Source: Raphanus sativus
Taxonomy: Eukaryota > Streptophyta > Magnoliopsida > Brassicales > Brassicaceae
Length of the DNA: 64,000 bases
Reading direction: 5' to 3'
NCBI RefSeq assembly: GCF_000801105.2
Contig: NC_079517.1
Coordinates: forward strand, 9,362,001 to 9,426,000
Of the stretch, positions 45,723 to 57,439 are shown piece by piece; position 1 is the first letter of the stretch, and every line of letters starts with the position of its first letter. Both the position numbers and the translations under genes were made by a program. The notes beneath the pieces are model-generated. The model was not told where the DNA came from. It saw nothing but the letters and a program-made list of their open reading frames with translations, and made no database searches.

Positions 45723-47122
45723 GTGGATATTATGGCTGAACAAAAAATCCTAATCTGATCCGAAAAAGTAGTATACCGAACTGAAATTGATTAGATATCT
45801 AAACGGATTCATGATCTTGGTATTTAAAGAATCAGAACCAAACCCGACTCGAACAAAAATATTTGGGATACCTGAACGTATCCGAAATATATTCATATTT
45901 TTTTTGAATGAATGTAAAATTTTCGTCAAACAAAACCCTTGTACATCTAGTGCTTCTGTTTATTTGCATATCTAAATATATTAATTATTTTATATATCTA
46001 AATAATGTATATTAATTAGTTTAGATTATTTTAGATTTAATGTATATTTAGAAACATCCAAAATATATAAAACACTTTTAAGTTTTCCAAAATACGATAA
46101 AAATATACAAATAATCAAAGCCAATGTATAAAATAGTTAAAATATACTCAAAACACTAAATATTTAAAATATCTATCCATTCTCTATCTAAATATTCAAA
46201 ACTAAACCAGTTTATATGTTAATTTTAGGTTTTTTGACATATATTATTCAAATCTATATGTAATCTATTATTTTATTTATAGATTTTGAAAAATTTAAAG
46301 TATGTAGTGAATTTTAAAAATAATTTAAATGAGTTATCCGAACCTGGACTGAACCCGCAAAGATCTGAACCGCAAATTAGAAATATCCGATTGGGGATGA
46401 AATTTTTCACCCGAAACCTGAAATCCGAATTGACTAGAATCGAACCCAAATGAATACCTGAACGCCCATCCCTAGTGGATATTAAGGTATGAGTTCATGT
46501 CCCGTAAATGAACACGTTTTTTAAAACTACATCGTTTTATCTTATTAATGGTTGAATAACTTCTGTTTAGCGCCAATGTAAATTTATGTACGTTTTAAAA
46601 TATTTAAGTAACTTTTTCTAATTATAATTAAGTTAATTTCGTATTTTACACTGATCATTTGTTGGATAGTATTGGCAGGGTTTAAATTATTGGAGTCGAA
46701 ATTGGTTATTTTCCCAGTTTGTTTTCTTTGAGTCGTATCAGCAGACTATGATATGTTTTCTTTTGTTAATTTCAAATCATAGTTTTCCGAACCAATTGTC
46801 AACTGATTTGGTTGGACCAATCACCATCCAAATAAAACGGTCGGCATTCTTCATGTCCGATCTAAATCATTCCGAGATTGGATTGCTTATTTGTTTTGAA
46901 TAAAAACTCAATTCCTAAAAAAAAAGTAATTCTTGCAATTTTTCAATAAAAACTTGCAACGAGACATATCTAGAACAAAGAAATACACTTTTCACACACA
47001 CAAAAAAAGCACCTAAAAACTAACCAAAACCAAAAACGACATATGGATTCACTAAAATTCATAAGTTACTTATTAAGGGAATTTTAATCAATCAGAAAAA
47101 ATGTCAAATCTTTTTATTTGCT
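45723..47122. other. Intergenic with a 'CCGAAC' family repeat
   Basis: Stretches such as GAACCAAACCCGACTCGAAC (about 45833) and GAATACCTGAACGCCCATCC (about 46450) belong to a dispersed repeat also present at about 3590-3720. No gene. Confidence 0.45.
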
Positions 47123-47617
47123 TTATTGTTCAGGAATAGTTACAAGAACGGGACGCCAAGCTCTTCGGAGCAACCTACATCGAAGTGTCCCAGATAACAT
47201 GGGCCTCGTTGCGCCGTTAAGGCCCATACGTCGACCCGTTGACTCTTCTCCAACACCTCCGTTAGTATCAACGCCGTTAACCGGTACTAACGCCCTCTCC
47301 GTTCCATTCCTCGAATCGCCACCGCCCCCGCCACGTTGGCCTTCCTCCACCGGAGGTGAAGAGACGAAAAGCTCTCTCAGCTTCCTCCGAGATCGGATCT
47401 TATCTCTCTTCCCGGATAAGCCCCTGGCACCATCCGATTCCCCCGTCAGTTCCTCGGCGTTCTTTTGGATCTCCGGTGATCGCCACCGATCTGATGAACG
47501 GGTGAGTAGCAAACGCAGCGTTTTACGGCGGCGGAGGTGGACGACGGGGCTGCGCGTTGGACTCTCGGCGACGGTGCTGCAGTGAGTGGCGAGAAGCTTG
47601 AATTTCTGCAGAGACAT
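47123..47617 (-). CDS. Small basic protein, counterpart of At1g66890 by position
   Basis: A 164-residue single frame beginning MSLQKFKLLATHCSTVAE and rich in Arg and Gly, with a VVHLRRRKTLRLLL segment and a GQRGGGGGD stretch. I recognise no domain. The minus strand is chosen over the overlapping plus frame because its N-terminus looks like a conserved plant protein, its upstream region is leader-like and carries a G-box (CCACGTGT on minus near 47775), and Arabidopsis has a small basic protein gene (recalled as At1g66890, '50S ribosomal-like') between the hydrolase and the LRK10L kinase. A signal for chloroplast or mitochondria is possible but not proven. Confidence 0.65.
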   Translation of the reverse strand: MSLQKFKLLATHCSTVAESPTRSPVVHLRRRKTLRLLLTRSSDRWRSPEIQKNAEELTGESDGARGLSGKRDKIRSRRKLRELFVSSPPVEEGQRGGGGGDSRNGTERALVPVNGVDTNGGVGEESTGRRMGLNGATRPMLSGTLRCRLLRRAWRPVLVTIPEQ

Positions 47618-47771
47618 TGGTTTGGCCTTTGGGTCTCTCTCCGTTGATCATCTGAAGGGTTGGGGTAGCGTTTTGGTTGATCTGTTCTGATTCTTTGCTT
47701 CGTGCGAGTACTCATAGTGGAAGGTAAAGAATATAGTGACTAGGATCGGCACCATTCTTGAAGAAGATAGG

Positions 47772-47782
47772 CTACACGTGGC
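47772..47782. promoter_or_regulatory. G-box / ABRE-like motif
   Basis: ACACGTGGCAG at 47772-47782, about 155 bases upstream of the start of the basic-protein gene. Palindromic CACGTG core bound by bZIP and bHLH factors. Confidence 0.4.
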
Positions 47783-47799
47783 AGTTAGAGCGAGTGTGG

Positions 47800-48928
47800 T
47801 ATTTTTCTTAGCTGATGGAAATGGTCAATGTTCTAAAAATCAGCTTATGTTTGGTCAAAACGTTCTTCTAGTGACTAGTCGACAAACTAGACTTAAATGA
47901 AATATATTTTTAGAAATGATTTTATAAAAAAAATATGTTGAACTAGTTTTGAGAAAAATTGGTCTAAGCATTCAAAAAATTAATCTAAACATCTGCATAA
48001 TCAATAATTTCATCTAACTACTATATATATTAGTTTCTTAAACATCAAAAATTCATGCATCTGCGTACGATTTTTCCTATCTACGTATACTAATTTACTA
48101 AAATAAGATTTAGCTGTTTGTATATACTGAAAAGGAAAATTTAATTGCTATTAATAAAATAGGACATACTATCTACTCTTTTAAACCATCTCATAATTTA
48201 TTTTAGCAGAAACTGACATCACATTATGTTTTATTTCATAATGTTTTTAATTATTTGATCGAATATATTAACATCATATCTGATACGAACTTAGATAGGC
48301 TGTCTTGCTCTAGAATTACTTGAAAATGGATGAGATAAATTTCTAAAGTTTTTTTTTGCAAAATAAATTTCTGAAATTTGCTATTAGACGTGATGATGTC
48401 TTCACACGAAGGAATGGACGAGTTTGTGGTGATCGTTCTCTTCCAAAAGGTTATTTTTTACCATAGGAATATGATCACTCTGATACAGGGGTGAATCCAG
48501 AATCTATTACGCCTTATAAAAGAAAATTTATTTTGAAAAAGAGTGAGTGCACTTGCACCCGTAGTCATGTGCCTACTTTCGCCACTGCTCTGATATGCTT
48601 TCGTCTCCTGTGATTCTTGCTGTGTTTTCCATCTCTTTTCTCTGTTTTCTATAGAATTCTGATTTTAGTAGTCTGTGCTTTTAATTACCCCCGGGGCTCT
48701 AGCTTTTCTAGAATAAAACTTCAATGGTACTAATAATGGATAAAAGTGAATTTTTCTCAAAAAAAAAAAAACTAAAATTGTCAATTTGAAAGTAGCCCAA
48801 AACGCAATCACAGATTCACACACATATATATACAAAAGATAAAGATCTTCTTAGCTGAACAAAAATAAAAGATAAAAGAAGAGTTGTACAGAGTGAATTT
48901 ATTACACACCACCTGATTATACAATCTG
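47800..48928. other. Intergenic, no gene recognised
   Basis: AT-rich, with one dispersed-repeat piece at about 48485-48600 (GGGGTGAATCCAGAATC). Includes the 3' region of gene C. Confidence 0.45.
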
Positions 48929-51863
48929 TCAAAATGAACTCGCAGCCGTATCCGAACTGCTAGTCCACTTATCAGTATCAGGTGAAACCGGCGGAGGATC
49001 ACTATGCCTCAGTAATCCAACGTCATCTCCTCTGCTTACCTCAATATCCACCACATCTGGTAACTTCCCGCCTTTGATCCCTTTCAAAATCTCCAACACC
49101 TCATCCATCGACGGCCTACCTTCCCTCTCATGTTGCAAACATCGGAACGCAAGCTCGGCCACCGACACCATCATCCTCTTCACTTCTTGATCCTCCGCGA
49201 ATCCAAGACTCGGATCGACGAGCTCATGCACCGCATTGTTCTGGATCTTGGAAACGGCCATGTTCGCTAAGTTGACATCGTGGCGATGTCTTGTGATATC
49301 CACGGCTTCTTTAGATGAGATGAGCTCGATGAGTACGACCCCGAAGCTGTACACGTCACTCTTCTCGTTTAGACGGTAACATTGGTAATACTCAGGATCT
49401 ACATATCCAGGAGTGCCTTGCGGCATTGTGGAGACGTGAGTTTGGTCTGTGGAAAACAACCGTGAGAGTCCGAAATCAGCTACTTTCACAGTGGAGTTCT
49501 CGTCTAGAAGAATGTTTGTTGTCTTCACGTCCCTATGTATGATCCCTACAACAGAATCGAATCAAATCAAATGAAATTATAATATGTTTCCTCCAAGGGT
49601 CGGTCTATCTATCTAGCCGCCTAAAACATAAAACATAAAACAAAAAATTATAAACAAACATTTTTTATGCCCCATACATACACTAATCCTCTGTCTAATT
49701 TTCGTTGTCTTTTTATGTCTATGCATAAAAAAACATAAAATTTTACATATTTCTGAAATAAAAATATCATTACTTATACATCTAACTATATTTCAACTAA
49801 TTAAAAAAATAAACAGAATAATATTGTTAATAAATTCTATATCGAGTTTCTAAAATGATATTTATTTTGAAACAAAAAATTTACTTTATGATCACAACTA
49901 AACTGAAACAGAGAGACTATATATATTTTTCCGCGTAAATCATGTGATCTTTAGTCCAAGGTGCACACTAATAATTCGATTTAGTTGTTTTACCTGATTT
50001 GTGGAGGAAGGATAAAGCACTTGCTGTTCCGATCGCGATGTTTAGACGAATTGGCCAACAAAGAGGACGAGTTTCAGCACGATCACCGTGAAGATGATCG
50101 GCCAGAGTTCCATTTGAGATATACTCGTAGACGAGCAAAAGCTCGCTGCTGTGTCTCGATGTGCATCCGTAGAGTATCACGAGATTTTGATGCTTCATAG
50201 TTTTCAAGATGTCGATCTCGTTTTTGAACTGTTCGACGCGTTGAAGAGATTTTTCATACAGTCGTTTTACTGCTACAGCTCGTCCATCTTTCAACACGCC
50301 TTTAAAAGATATAGCCAATATTTATTTGATTTTTTTACAAAAAAAGAAAATATTTATTTGATCAGAAGGCAAAATCTTTTGAAGTGAGAGGTTAAAAAAT
50401 CACTGGTTCTTACCGTAGTAGACAGTACCGAAGCCGCCGTTTCCGAGCTCTCTAGAGAAATTCTCAGTGGCTTCCTCCAGTTCTTCGTAGCTGAAGACTT
50501 GGACTCCAAAGTAGGTGCTCGCGTTTGTGATGTTAGAGATTGAGGGGAGAAGGGCGTGATTGCTACTTGTTGAGATTTTTTTGGGAGTTGGATGGCTTGA
50601 GTCTTCTTTGCTTGAATAAGACGTTATTGGCAAGCCTTTGCTTGTGTATTGAGCTGCTTGTATCTTCCGCCGTCTGATTAGACAGAGCGTGCATCCGGCT
50701 ATCAGAAATAACAACACCAATACAGAAGCAATCCCTATTCCTAGAGATAGAAAAAAAAACAAGGCTTTCATAATAAGACTATGTTGTCGTGTTGCATGTA
50801 GTATATTGTAATCAAATCAGGTTTCTTGAAAGAACAGGAGAAAGAGTAAGTACCTGCTATAGCTCCGGTAGAGAGACCTCCATTAATGGATTGTCACCAT
50901 AAAAAAAAAACAAAAAAGGTAAGTTCGATCTAAATACATAACTTTAAATCTTACTGGTAACACTCATAAGGCTGCAGGATTTTGGGTAAGGGCAAACTGT
51001 GGTACTTGTGAAAAATTAAAACATGTAAAAGTTAGAACATGAAGAAAATAAATCTTACCGTTGTTTCTAGTACGGTTACTGGGCCCGTCCATGTAGCAGG
51101 TGAATGCAGTTGTGCTCCAATTAAACCCACAAGCACCCCTAGAGGTTAAGCACGTGGAACAATCTTGGTTAAGTCCAAGCTCGAAACCTTCTTCAAGAGC
51201 CTTCTTTAGATTATCTCTACTTGAAGTGAACTGTAGCGTGTTCAGCCCGGGTCCGGATGCAGGAACACTGACGTTTTTATCGCAAAACAAGCTGAGGTTG
51301 GTTAAAACGGGACTAATCCCTTGAAACAGAGGGGAAGACAGGTTTCTCGTCGCATAATAATATCTTCTTCCATCATCATCGTCACCATCATCATCACCAC
51401 AAGCAAGGGCTCCAAAATAAGTAGGAACATACTGTGAAAAGTCTTGGCGGCAGTCGTAATAAATTCTTAGCAGCTCGGTGGTAGGAACAAGCGGAAGGAC
51501 GCTTTGGTCGAACGGCATATTCGAAGGATCTTTAGGACATAGATCGCCAATAAAATCTGATCTCGAGAGTCTTATGATACCAGAGTCATAGTTCGCCTCT
51601 AAGATTCTGTACTTCACGGAGGTGATACTTAGCTCTGCGAATCCACCACTACAGTCTACTTTGAACTCAGGGTGGCCACAGTCTTCTCTGCCAGATATCC
51701 AGAAAGGATACAAGAGACCGCTTTGATTGCCGCAGCTAAACGGTTGACTGCAGAGTCTGTGAAGCTCATCATCAGCTGACAGAACAAAAGATGGGATCAC
51801 AAAGAGCATCCATATGAATCTATGGAACATAGATTTTTTCGGAGTTATAAACAGATCGATCAT
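48929..51863 (-). CDS. Receptor-like kinase C: GUB_WAK ectodomain + LRK10L-1 kinase
   Basis: Exons 51059-51863, 50854-50877, 50414-50740, 49994-50299 and 48929-49545, all in phase 1; 692 residues. The leader MIDLFITPKKSMF is followed by an ectodomain ([26 protein letters not shown], acidic GDDDGDDDDG run). A transmembrane helix lies at about 277-298, then a Ser/Thr-rich linker, then the kinase: GNGGFG 376-381, Lys 397, HRD 491-493, DFG 511-513, GTPGYVDPEYY. HRD makes it an RD kinase of the At1g66880/At1g18390 type. The C-terminal tail VSPDTDKWTSSSD is shared with gene D. An upstream in-frame ATG at 51923 is possible, but the shorter start matches D. The acceptor of the tiny second exon is shifted by six bases compared with gene A because the original TAG is now TTA. 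Confidence 0.88.
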
Positions 51864-51983
51864 TGTGTCGGGAGGCAAATAGGAGTTATGGTGAAGAAGA
51901 AGAAAAGGAGAAGATATGGACAAAATATTGGTGAAATCTTGGTTTTGTAAGAGTTGAACTAAACAAACTAGGTTTGGTTTTTA

Positions 51984-52010
51984 TTGACCAATCTTCTCTT
52001 TATTATATAG
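51984..52010 (-). promoter_or_regulatory. W-box and TATA region of gene C
   Basis: TTGACC at 51984-51989 (plus orientation) and CTATATAATA (minus) at 52001-52010. The arrangement is repeated upstream of gene D. Confidence 0.5.
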
Positions 52011-52179
52011 ATTGATGATCCTTTCTGGAGTTTTATATCTTAGAAATCTAAGCTTCTTTTGGAATTAGATGGCTTACAACTTTTACAACGCAGACTCTGA
52101 AGGCATGGTGAACGACGAAAATGAATAGTGATTTAAACGAGTTTTTTTATTTGTTTATAAAATACTATAAAACACGAGT

Positions 52180-52580
52180 TACTTGGGACAATACAAAGTT
52201 CTATTCTTGTTTGATTTATATAATAATCCGTACAATGACTTCAAAACAATGTGCTCGGAATATTCTCCTTTTGTAAAAGAAATTAAATCTATTTCTGTTA
52301 TTACGAAATTTGACCTGCGCAAAGTCCCTTTCCGTCATTGTCGTTTTCCTATTACAATCTATAAAGAAATTGCAATAATTGAAAGAAAATGTGACGGTGT
52401 TTAAAAAAAAACGAAAGAAAGTGACTAAATGATAAGCTAAGAAAACCCAAAACCTAAACCATAATAGTTTAGGAAATCATATTCCTAATTTGAGTTGGTT
52501 TACTTGATCTAATCTTAATTATATTTGTTCTTGGTTTACATAATTTAATTACAAATCATAAGAAGATTTAACTACAAATC
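52180..52580. other. Spacer between gene C and a LINE relic
   Basis: No gene recognised; related to the region upstream of gene D (TTTCCGTCATTGT at about 52330 and 57260), so part of the C/D duplication. Confidence 0.5.
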
Positions 52581-52599
52581 AGCACAAAGAAAACATGGC

Positions 52600-53142
52600 A
52601 ATTGGCAACTCATTCGACAAGCTGCTCCTACAGTTTACTGGCACACATCATTTTGGTTTAAGCATGCGACACCTAAGTACGCTTTCTGTACATGGCTAGC
52701 TCTGCATAATAGGTTAACAACCGGGGATCGTATGTTCACATGGAATTCAAGCATTGATCCAGCTTGTATTTTCTGTCACACAGTGTTGAACTCCGCAACC
52801 ATCTATTCTCTGAGAGTGCATATGCTGTGGCAGCATCGACCCAGCTAACACAGGGGCTTCTTGGTTCACACTTTAGTGATTGGGATAGTCTAATTCTTTT
52901 GCTAGTCAGCAACACTCTCGACTGCAGGGTTAGATTTCTGGTGCATTTTGTTTTTCAAGCCACCGTTCACTCTTTCTGGAGGGAAATGAATGAAAGACCT
53001 CATGGCTCAAACCCCATGCCTACTGCATCGCTGGTCAGATTAATTGACCACCAAGTAAAGAACAATTGCCTATCCATCGCCACTACCAGAAACAACAGGC
53101 TCGGAGTTCTTCTGCAGCTCTGGTTTGCTTCTGAAGCATAAT
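52600..53142 (+). mobile_element. LINE ORF2 C-terminal relic
   Basis: Plus-strand translation gives IRQAAPTVYWHTSFWFKHA, TPKYAFCTWLALHNRLTTGD and CIFCHTVLNSA, the zinc-binding RT-associated region. After a frameshift come RLIDHQVKNNCLSI and LLQLWFASEA before a stop, the usual end of plant L1 ORF2. No endonuclease or RT catalytic part; 5' truncated. Confidence 0.8.
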
Positions 53143-54151
53143 ATGTTTTAGGAAAGGTTTATCTCTTTCAGTTTAAAACACTTTTTTTTTTATTTTCAAA
53201 AGTGTTTTAAGGGTCAATATATTTGAAATGTAGATCGTCTAGATCCAATAAGACCAAATTCTCCACTGTGTGTTTGGAAGAGTACTATTTCTGCTGATTA
53301 ATAAATAGCTAACTCAAAGAATGGAAACATGTTCATCTATTCAAGTATAGAATAGTAACTCATGAATTTTCAGCTAATTGTAAAAGTTTTAACTACTATC
53401 CTTCTTTTCATATTATTTGATTGATCTATGGACAACATGAAATATGCAGTGACTTTAGGCAATCGGTATTCTAAAAGACGCGGTGTTAATACTATGTTAC
53501 AAATAAACCACTTTTATAAACCAAACACTTAATATTTCATAAGATTAGAATAATATTTCACCGATCCTTTGATATATTCGTAACGTTTCACATAAATTAA
53601 AAAATGATAAAATATAATTATTTAAAAAAAAAATTATTGGTTATTTGAAATGTTAAAAATGATAAGTGTCTATTTACTTTAAAAAAATTAGGGTAAATGT
53701 GGTTAATGTAAACATGAAAATGATATTAGTAATATGGTAGTTTTGGCAATTTTTCACAAAACACTCTGCGTTACAATTTATTATGGAATTGTATATAGGT
53801 CACAAAAAAATCTACGGTCGGTGAAAAATAAACGTGATATGTAAATCAAGTAAGTGTTTCTTTTATTATTGTGGCCTCTGAGTATACAAATTTATAATGT
53901 ATATTTAACTTTTTACTTACTGTTTTAGGTGATTTTATATATGAGGATTATTGTATTCAGTACAGAAGGAGTTCATTGTAAAATAGAAAGATACAAATCT
54001 TCCTAACCGTTAAAACATAAAACTAATAGGTCCATTTGATACATAAGAGTAAATAAATAAATAAATAATGAAGTCAAATTTGGACCCCCAAGAAACAAGA
54101 AGTCGATATAATACATAACATCGAGGGGAGGAGGCCTAATTATACAATCTC
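53143..54151. other. Intergenic between the LINE relic and gene D
   Basis: AT-rich. An inverted pair AAAACACTTTT / AAAAGTGTTTT at about 53177-53208 forms a strong small hairpin with TTTTTTATTTTC loop. No gene. Confidence 0.45.
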
Positions 54152-56807
54152 TCAAAATGAACTCGCCGCCGTATCAGAGCTGCTAGTCCACTTATCAGTA
54201 TCCGGCGAAACTGGCGGAGGAACACTATGCCTCAACAATCCAACGTCATTTTCTCCGTTTACCTCAATATCCACCACATCCGGTGGCTGCGTCCCGCGGT
54301 TCTCCCCCTTGATCCCTTTCAGAATCTCCACTATCTCTTCCATCGACGGTCTACCTTCCCTCTCCTGCTGCAAACATCGGAACGCAAGCTCAGCCACAGA
54401 TACCATCATCCTCTTCACTTCTGGATCCTTCGCGAATCCAAGACTCGGATCGACGAGCTCATGCACCGCGTTGTTCTGGATCTTGGAAACTGCCATGTTG
54501 GCTAAGTTGATATCGTGGCGATGTCTTGTGATATCGACGGCTTCTTTGGAAGAGATGAGTTCAGCGAGTACGACTCCGAAGCTGTAAACGTCGCTCTTCT
54601 CGTTTAGACGGTAGCATTGGTAATACTCCGGATCTACATATCCTGGAGTGCCTTGCGGCGCCGTGGAGACGTGAGTTTGGTCTGTGGAAAACAACCGTGA
54701 GAGTCCGAAATCAGCTACTTTCACCGTGGAGTTGTCGTCGAGAAGAATATTTGTTGTCTTTACGTCCCTATGTATGATCCCTGCAACAAAACCAAATCAA
54801 ATCAAACGAAACTCTACTATGTTTCCTCACATGTCTGAATACTATGTACTTAATCGCTTAAAATATGAATAAATTTAGAAACATATAAAAATATACTTTA
54901 GCAAAAAAAAAACACCTAAAATATATATCGATAAATTACTACACTAATTTTGTATTAATTAAACTTTTATATAAATTTGGCGCCTAAAACTTGATGAGCC
55001 TTGGCACAGTTGTTGTTTTACCTGATTTGTGGAGGAAGGATAAAGCACTTGCGGTTTCGATGGCAATATTTAGACGAATTGGCCAACAAAGAGGACGAGC
55101 TTCAGCACGATCTCCGTGAAGATGATCGGCAAGAGTTCCATTTGAGATATACTCGTAGACGAGCAAAAGCTCTGTGCTGTGTCTCGACGTGCATCCATAG
55201 AGAATCACGAGGTTAGTATGTTTCAACGATTTCAAGATGTCGATCTCGTTCTTGAACTGTTCAACGCGTTTTAGGGACCTCTCGTATAGTCGTTTGACTG
55301 CTACAGATCGTCCATCTTTCAACACGCCTTTCAGAAACCACCAAAGATGTTTGGTCAGAATGCAAATATTTTTGAAGTGAGGGTTAAAGAATCAGTGGTT
55401 TTTTACCGTAGTAGACTGTACCGAACCCGCCGTTTCCGAGCTCTCTAGAGAAATTTTCAGTGGCTTCCTCGAGTTCTTCGTAGGTGAAAACTTGAACTCC
55501 AAAGTAGGTGCTTGCGTTTGTGATGTAAGAGATTGAGGGGAGAAGAGAGTGATTGCTGCTGCTTGAGATTGTTGTGGAAGTTGGATAGCTTGATGTTCCT
55601 ACGCTTGAAGATGACGTTATTGGCAAGCCTTTGTTCACGTGTTGAGCTGCATGTATCTTCTTTCTCCGGGTGATGAGACAGAACAAACCTACGGCTATAA
55701 GAACGGCCACCAGCAATACACAAGCAACCACAATGCCTAGAGAAAAAAATAAATAAAAAAACAATTTTCAGAATAAGAAGACTATTGTGTTTGCTTATGG
55801 TAAATCAAATTAGGTGTTGCAAAAGAACAGGAAAAGGGTATATACCTGCTAGTGCTCCAGAAGAGATGCCTGCGTCATCAGAATAACACCAGGAAAAGGT
55901 CAGTAAGAGAAACTTTTAATACTAGTTAATAAATATTTAAAATTTGAGACTTGAAAATTAATGGAATTAGGACATGTAATAAGCTAGAAATCTTACCCTT
56001 TTTTCTAGAACTGCAAGTACGGTTATTTGGCTCATCTATACAATAACAGACAAATCCACCTGAGTTTTGATTAAATCCACAAGCACCCTTAGAGTCTAAG
56101 CACCTCGAACATTCTTGGTTAAGTCCAAGCTGGAAACCCTCTGCAAGAGCTTTCTGCAGATTTTCTTGAGTCCGATTGTTCTGTAGTGTGTTCAGCAAAG
56201 GCCCTGCTGATACACGAATACTTACGCTTGTGCAAGATGACCCAAACTCTTCTAACTGACTTCTAATCCCGACAAGTTGAGGGGACAAGAGATTTCTTGT
56301 CACATAGTAACTTATTGTGTCATCATCATCAGCATCACCATCTCCACAAGGAAGATCTCCAACAAAAGAAGAAACATACTGTGGAAAAGCTTGGCGGCAG
56401 TTGTGATAGATTGTTAGAAACTCAGTGGTAGGAGAAAGTGGAAGAATGCTTTCGTCGAAGGTCGCATTAAGAAGATCTTTAGGACAAAGACCACCGATAA
56501 AATCCGATCTTGCCAGTCGTATGACACCAGAGTCATAGTTCGCCTCTAAGATTCTATACTTCACGGCGGTGATGCTTAGCTCTGCGATTCCATCACTACA
56601 GTTGACTCTGAACTCAGGGTGGCCACAGTCTTCTCTGCCAGATGTCCAGAAAGGATACAAGAGATTTAGATTGCCGCAGCTAGACGGTTGTCTGCAGAGT
56701 CCGTGAAGCTCATTAGCTGAGAAAACACAAGATGGGATCACAAAAAGCATCCATATGATGATTATATAGAACATAGATTTTGTGGAGGATAGAAACATAT
56801 CGATCAT
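54152..56807 (-). CDS. Receptor-like kinase D: GUB_WAK ectodomain + LRK10L-1 kinase
   Basis: Exons 55997-56807, 55846-55869, 55407-55736, 55022-55327 and 54152-54780, phase 1 throughout; 699 residues. Leader MIDMFLSSTKSMF, then an ectodomain nearly like gene A's ([34 protein letters not shown]), a transmembrane helix (about 279-300), and an RD kinase: GNGGFG 379-384, Lys 400, HRD 494-496, DFG 514-516, and a GTPGYVDPEYY activation loop. The kinase is almost the same as gene C's. So D combines an A-like outside with a C-like inside. Probably a plasma membrane receptor; ligand unknown, pectin-type polymers are plausible from the domain family. The promoter shares a W-box and TATA layout with gene C. 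Confidence 0.9.
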
Positions 56808-56922
56808 TGTTTTGAGAGGCAGATAGAAAAATGGTGAAGAAGAAGATATGAATAGAATTGGTGAATGTTTTGGTTTTGTAAGAGTTGAATTAAACGAACC
56901 TATGTGCTATGTTTGGTGTTTT

Positions 56923-56950
56923 TTGACCAACCTACTCTTTATTATATATT
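56923..56950 (-). promoter_or_regulatory. W-box and TATA region of gene D
   Basis: TTGACC at 56923-56928 and an AATATATAAT-type box (minus) at 56941-56950, arranged as upstream of gene C. Confidence 0.5.
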
Positions 56951-57439
56951 AATGTTACTTTCTGAAGTTTATACTTTTCAAATCGAAGGTTCTTTTGGAA
57001 TTAGGTGACTGACAAGTTACAACAAAGACTTGGAATGCGTATTGGTAAACGATGACAAGAAACAGTGAATTTTAACGAGTTTTACTCTTTGTTGTTTATA
57101 GAATATAAGACGGGTTCCCACCTGGGACTATAAAATTATTTTCCTGTTCGATTTCAAAGTTAGGTGCCTGGAATTTTCTTAGAAGGGCCTATTTGAAACA
57201 TAAAATCCAATTAAATATATGTTCTATTTTTACGAAATTTGACCAGTAAAAAGTTCCTTTCCGTCATTGTTGTTACTCTGCTACAGATAACCTAAAGAAA
57301 TGTCAGAGAAATAGTGTGTGGAATAAGGCAAAAAGACCATTTACTGCATAAACTGACTGATGCAGAAGAAGAAAACGCAATAAATGAAAGAGAGTGACTA
57401 AATAATCAGTTAATGCCAAATTTCAAAGACCTAATTGGA

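Noticed and set aside
47118..47585. A 155-codon plus-strand frame overlapping the basic-protein gene
   Set aside because: High GC in both strands gives mirror frames. The minus frame has a natural plant N-terminus, a leader and a fitting place in the gene order.
51864..51923. Upstream start for gene C adding 20 residues
   Set aside because: The shorter start aligns with gene D and gene A leaders; the added part (MSISSPFLLLHHNSY) has no counterpart.
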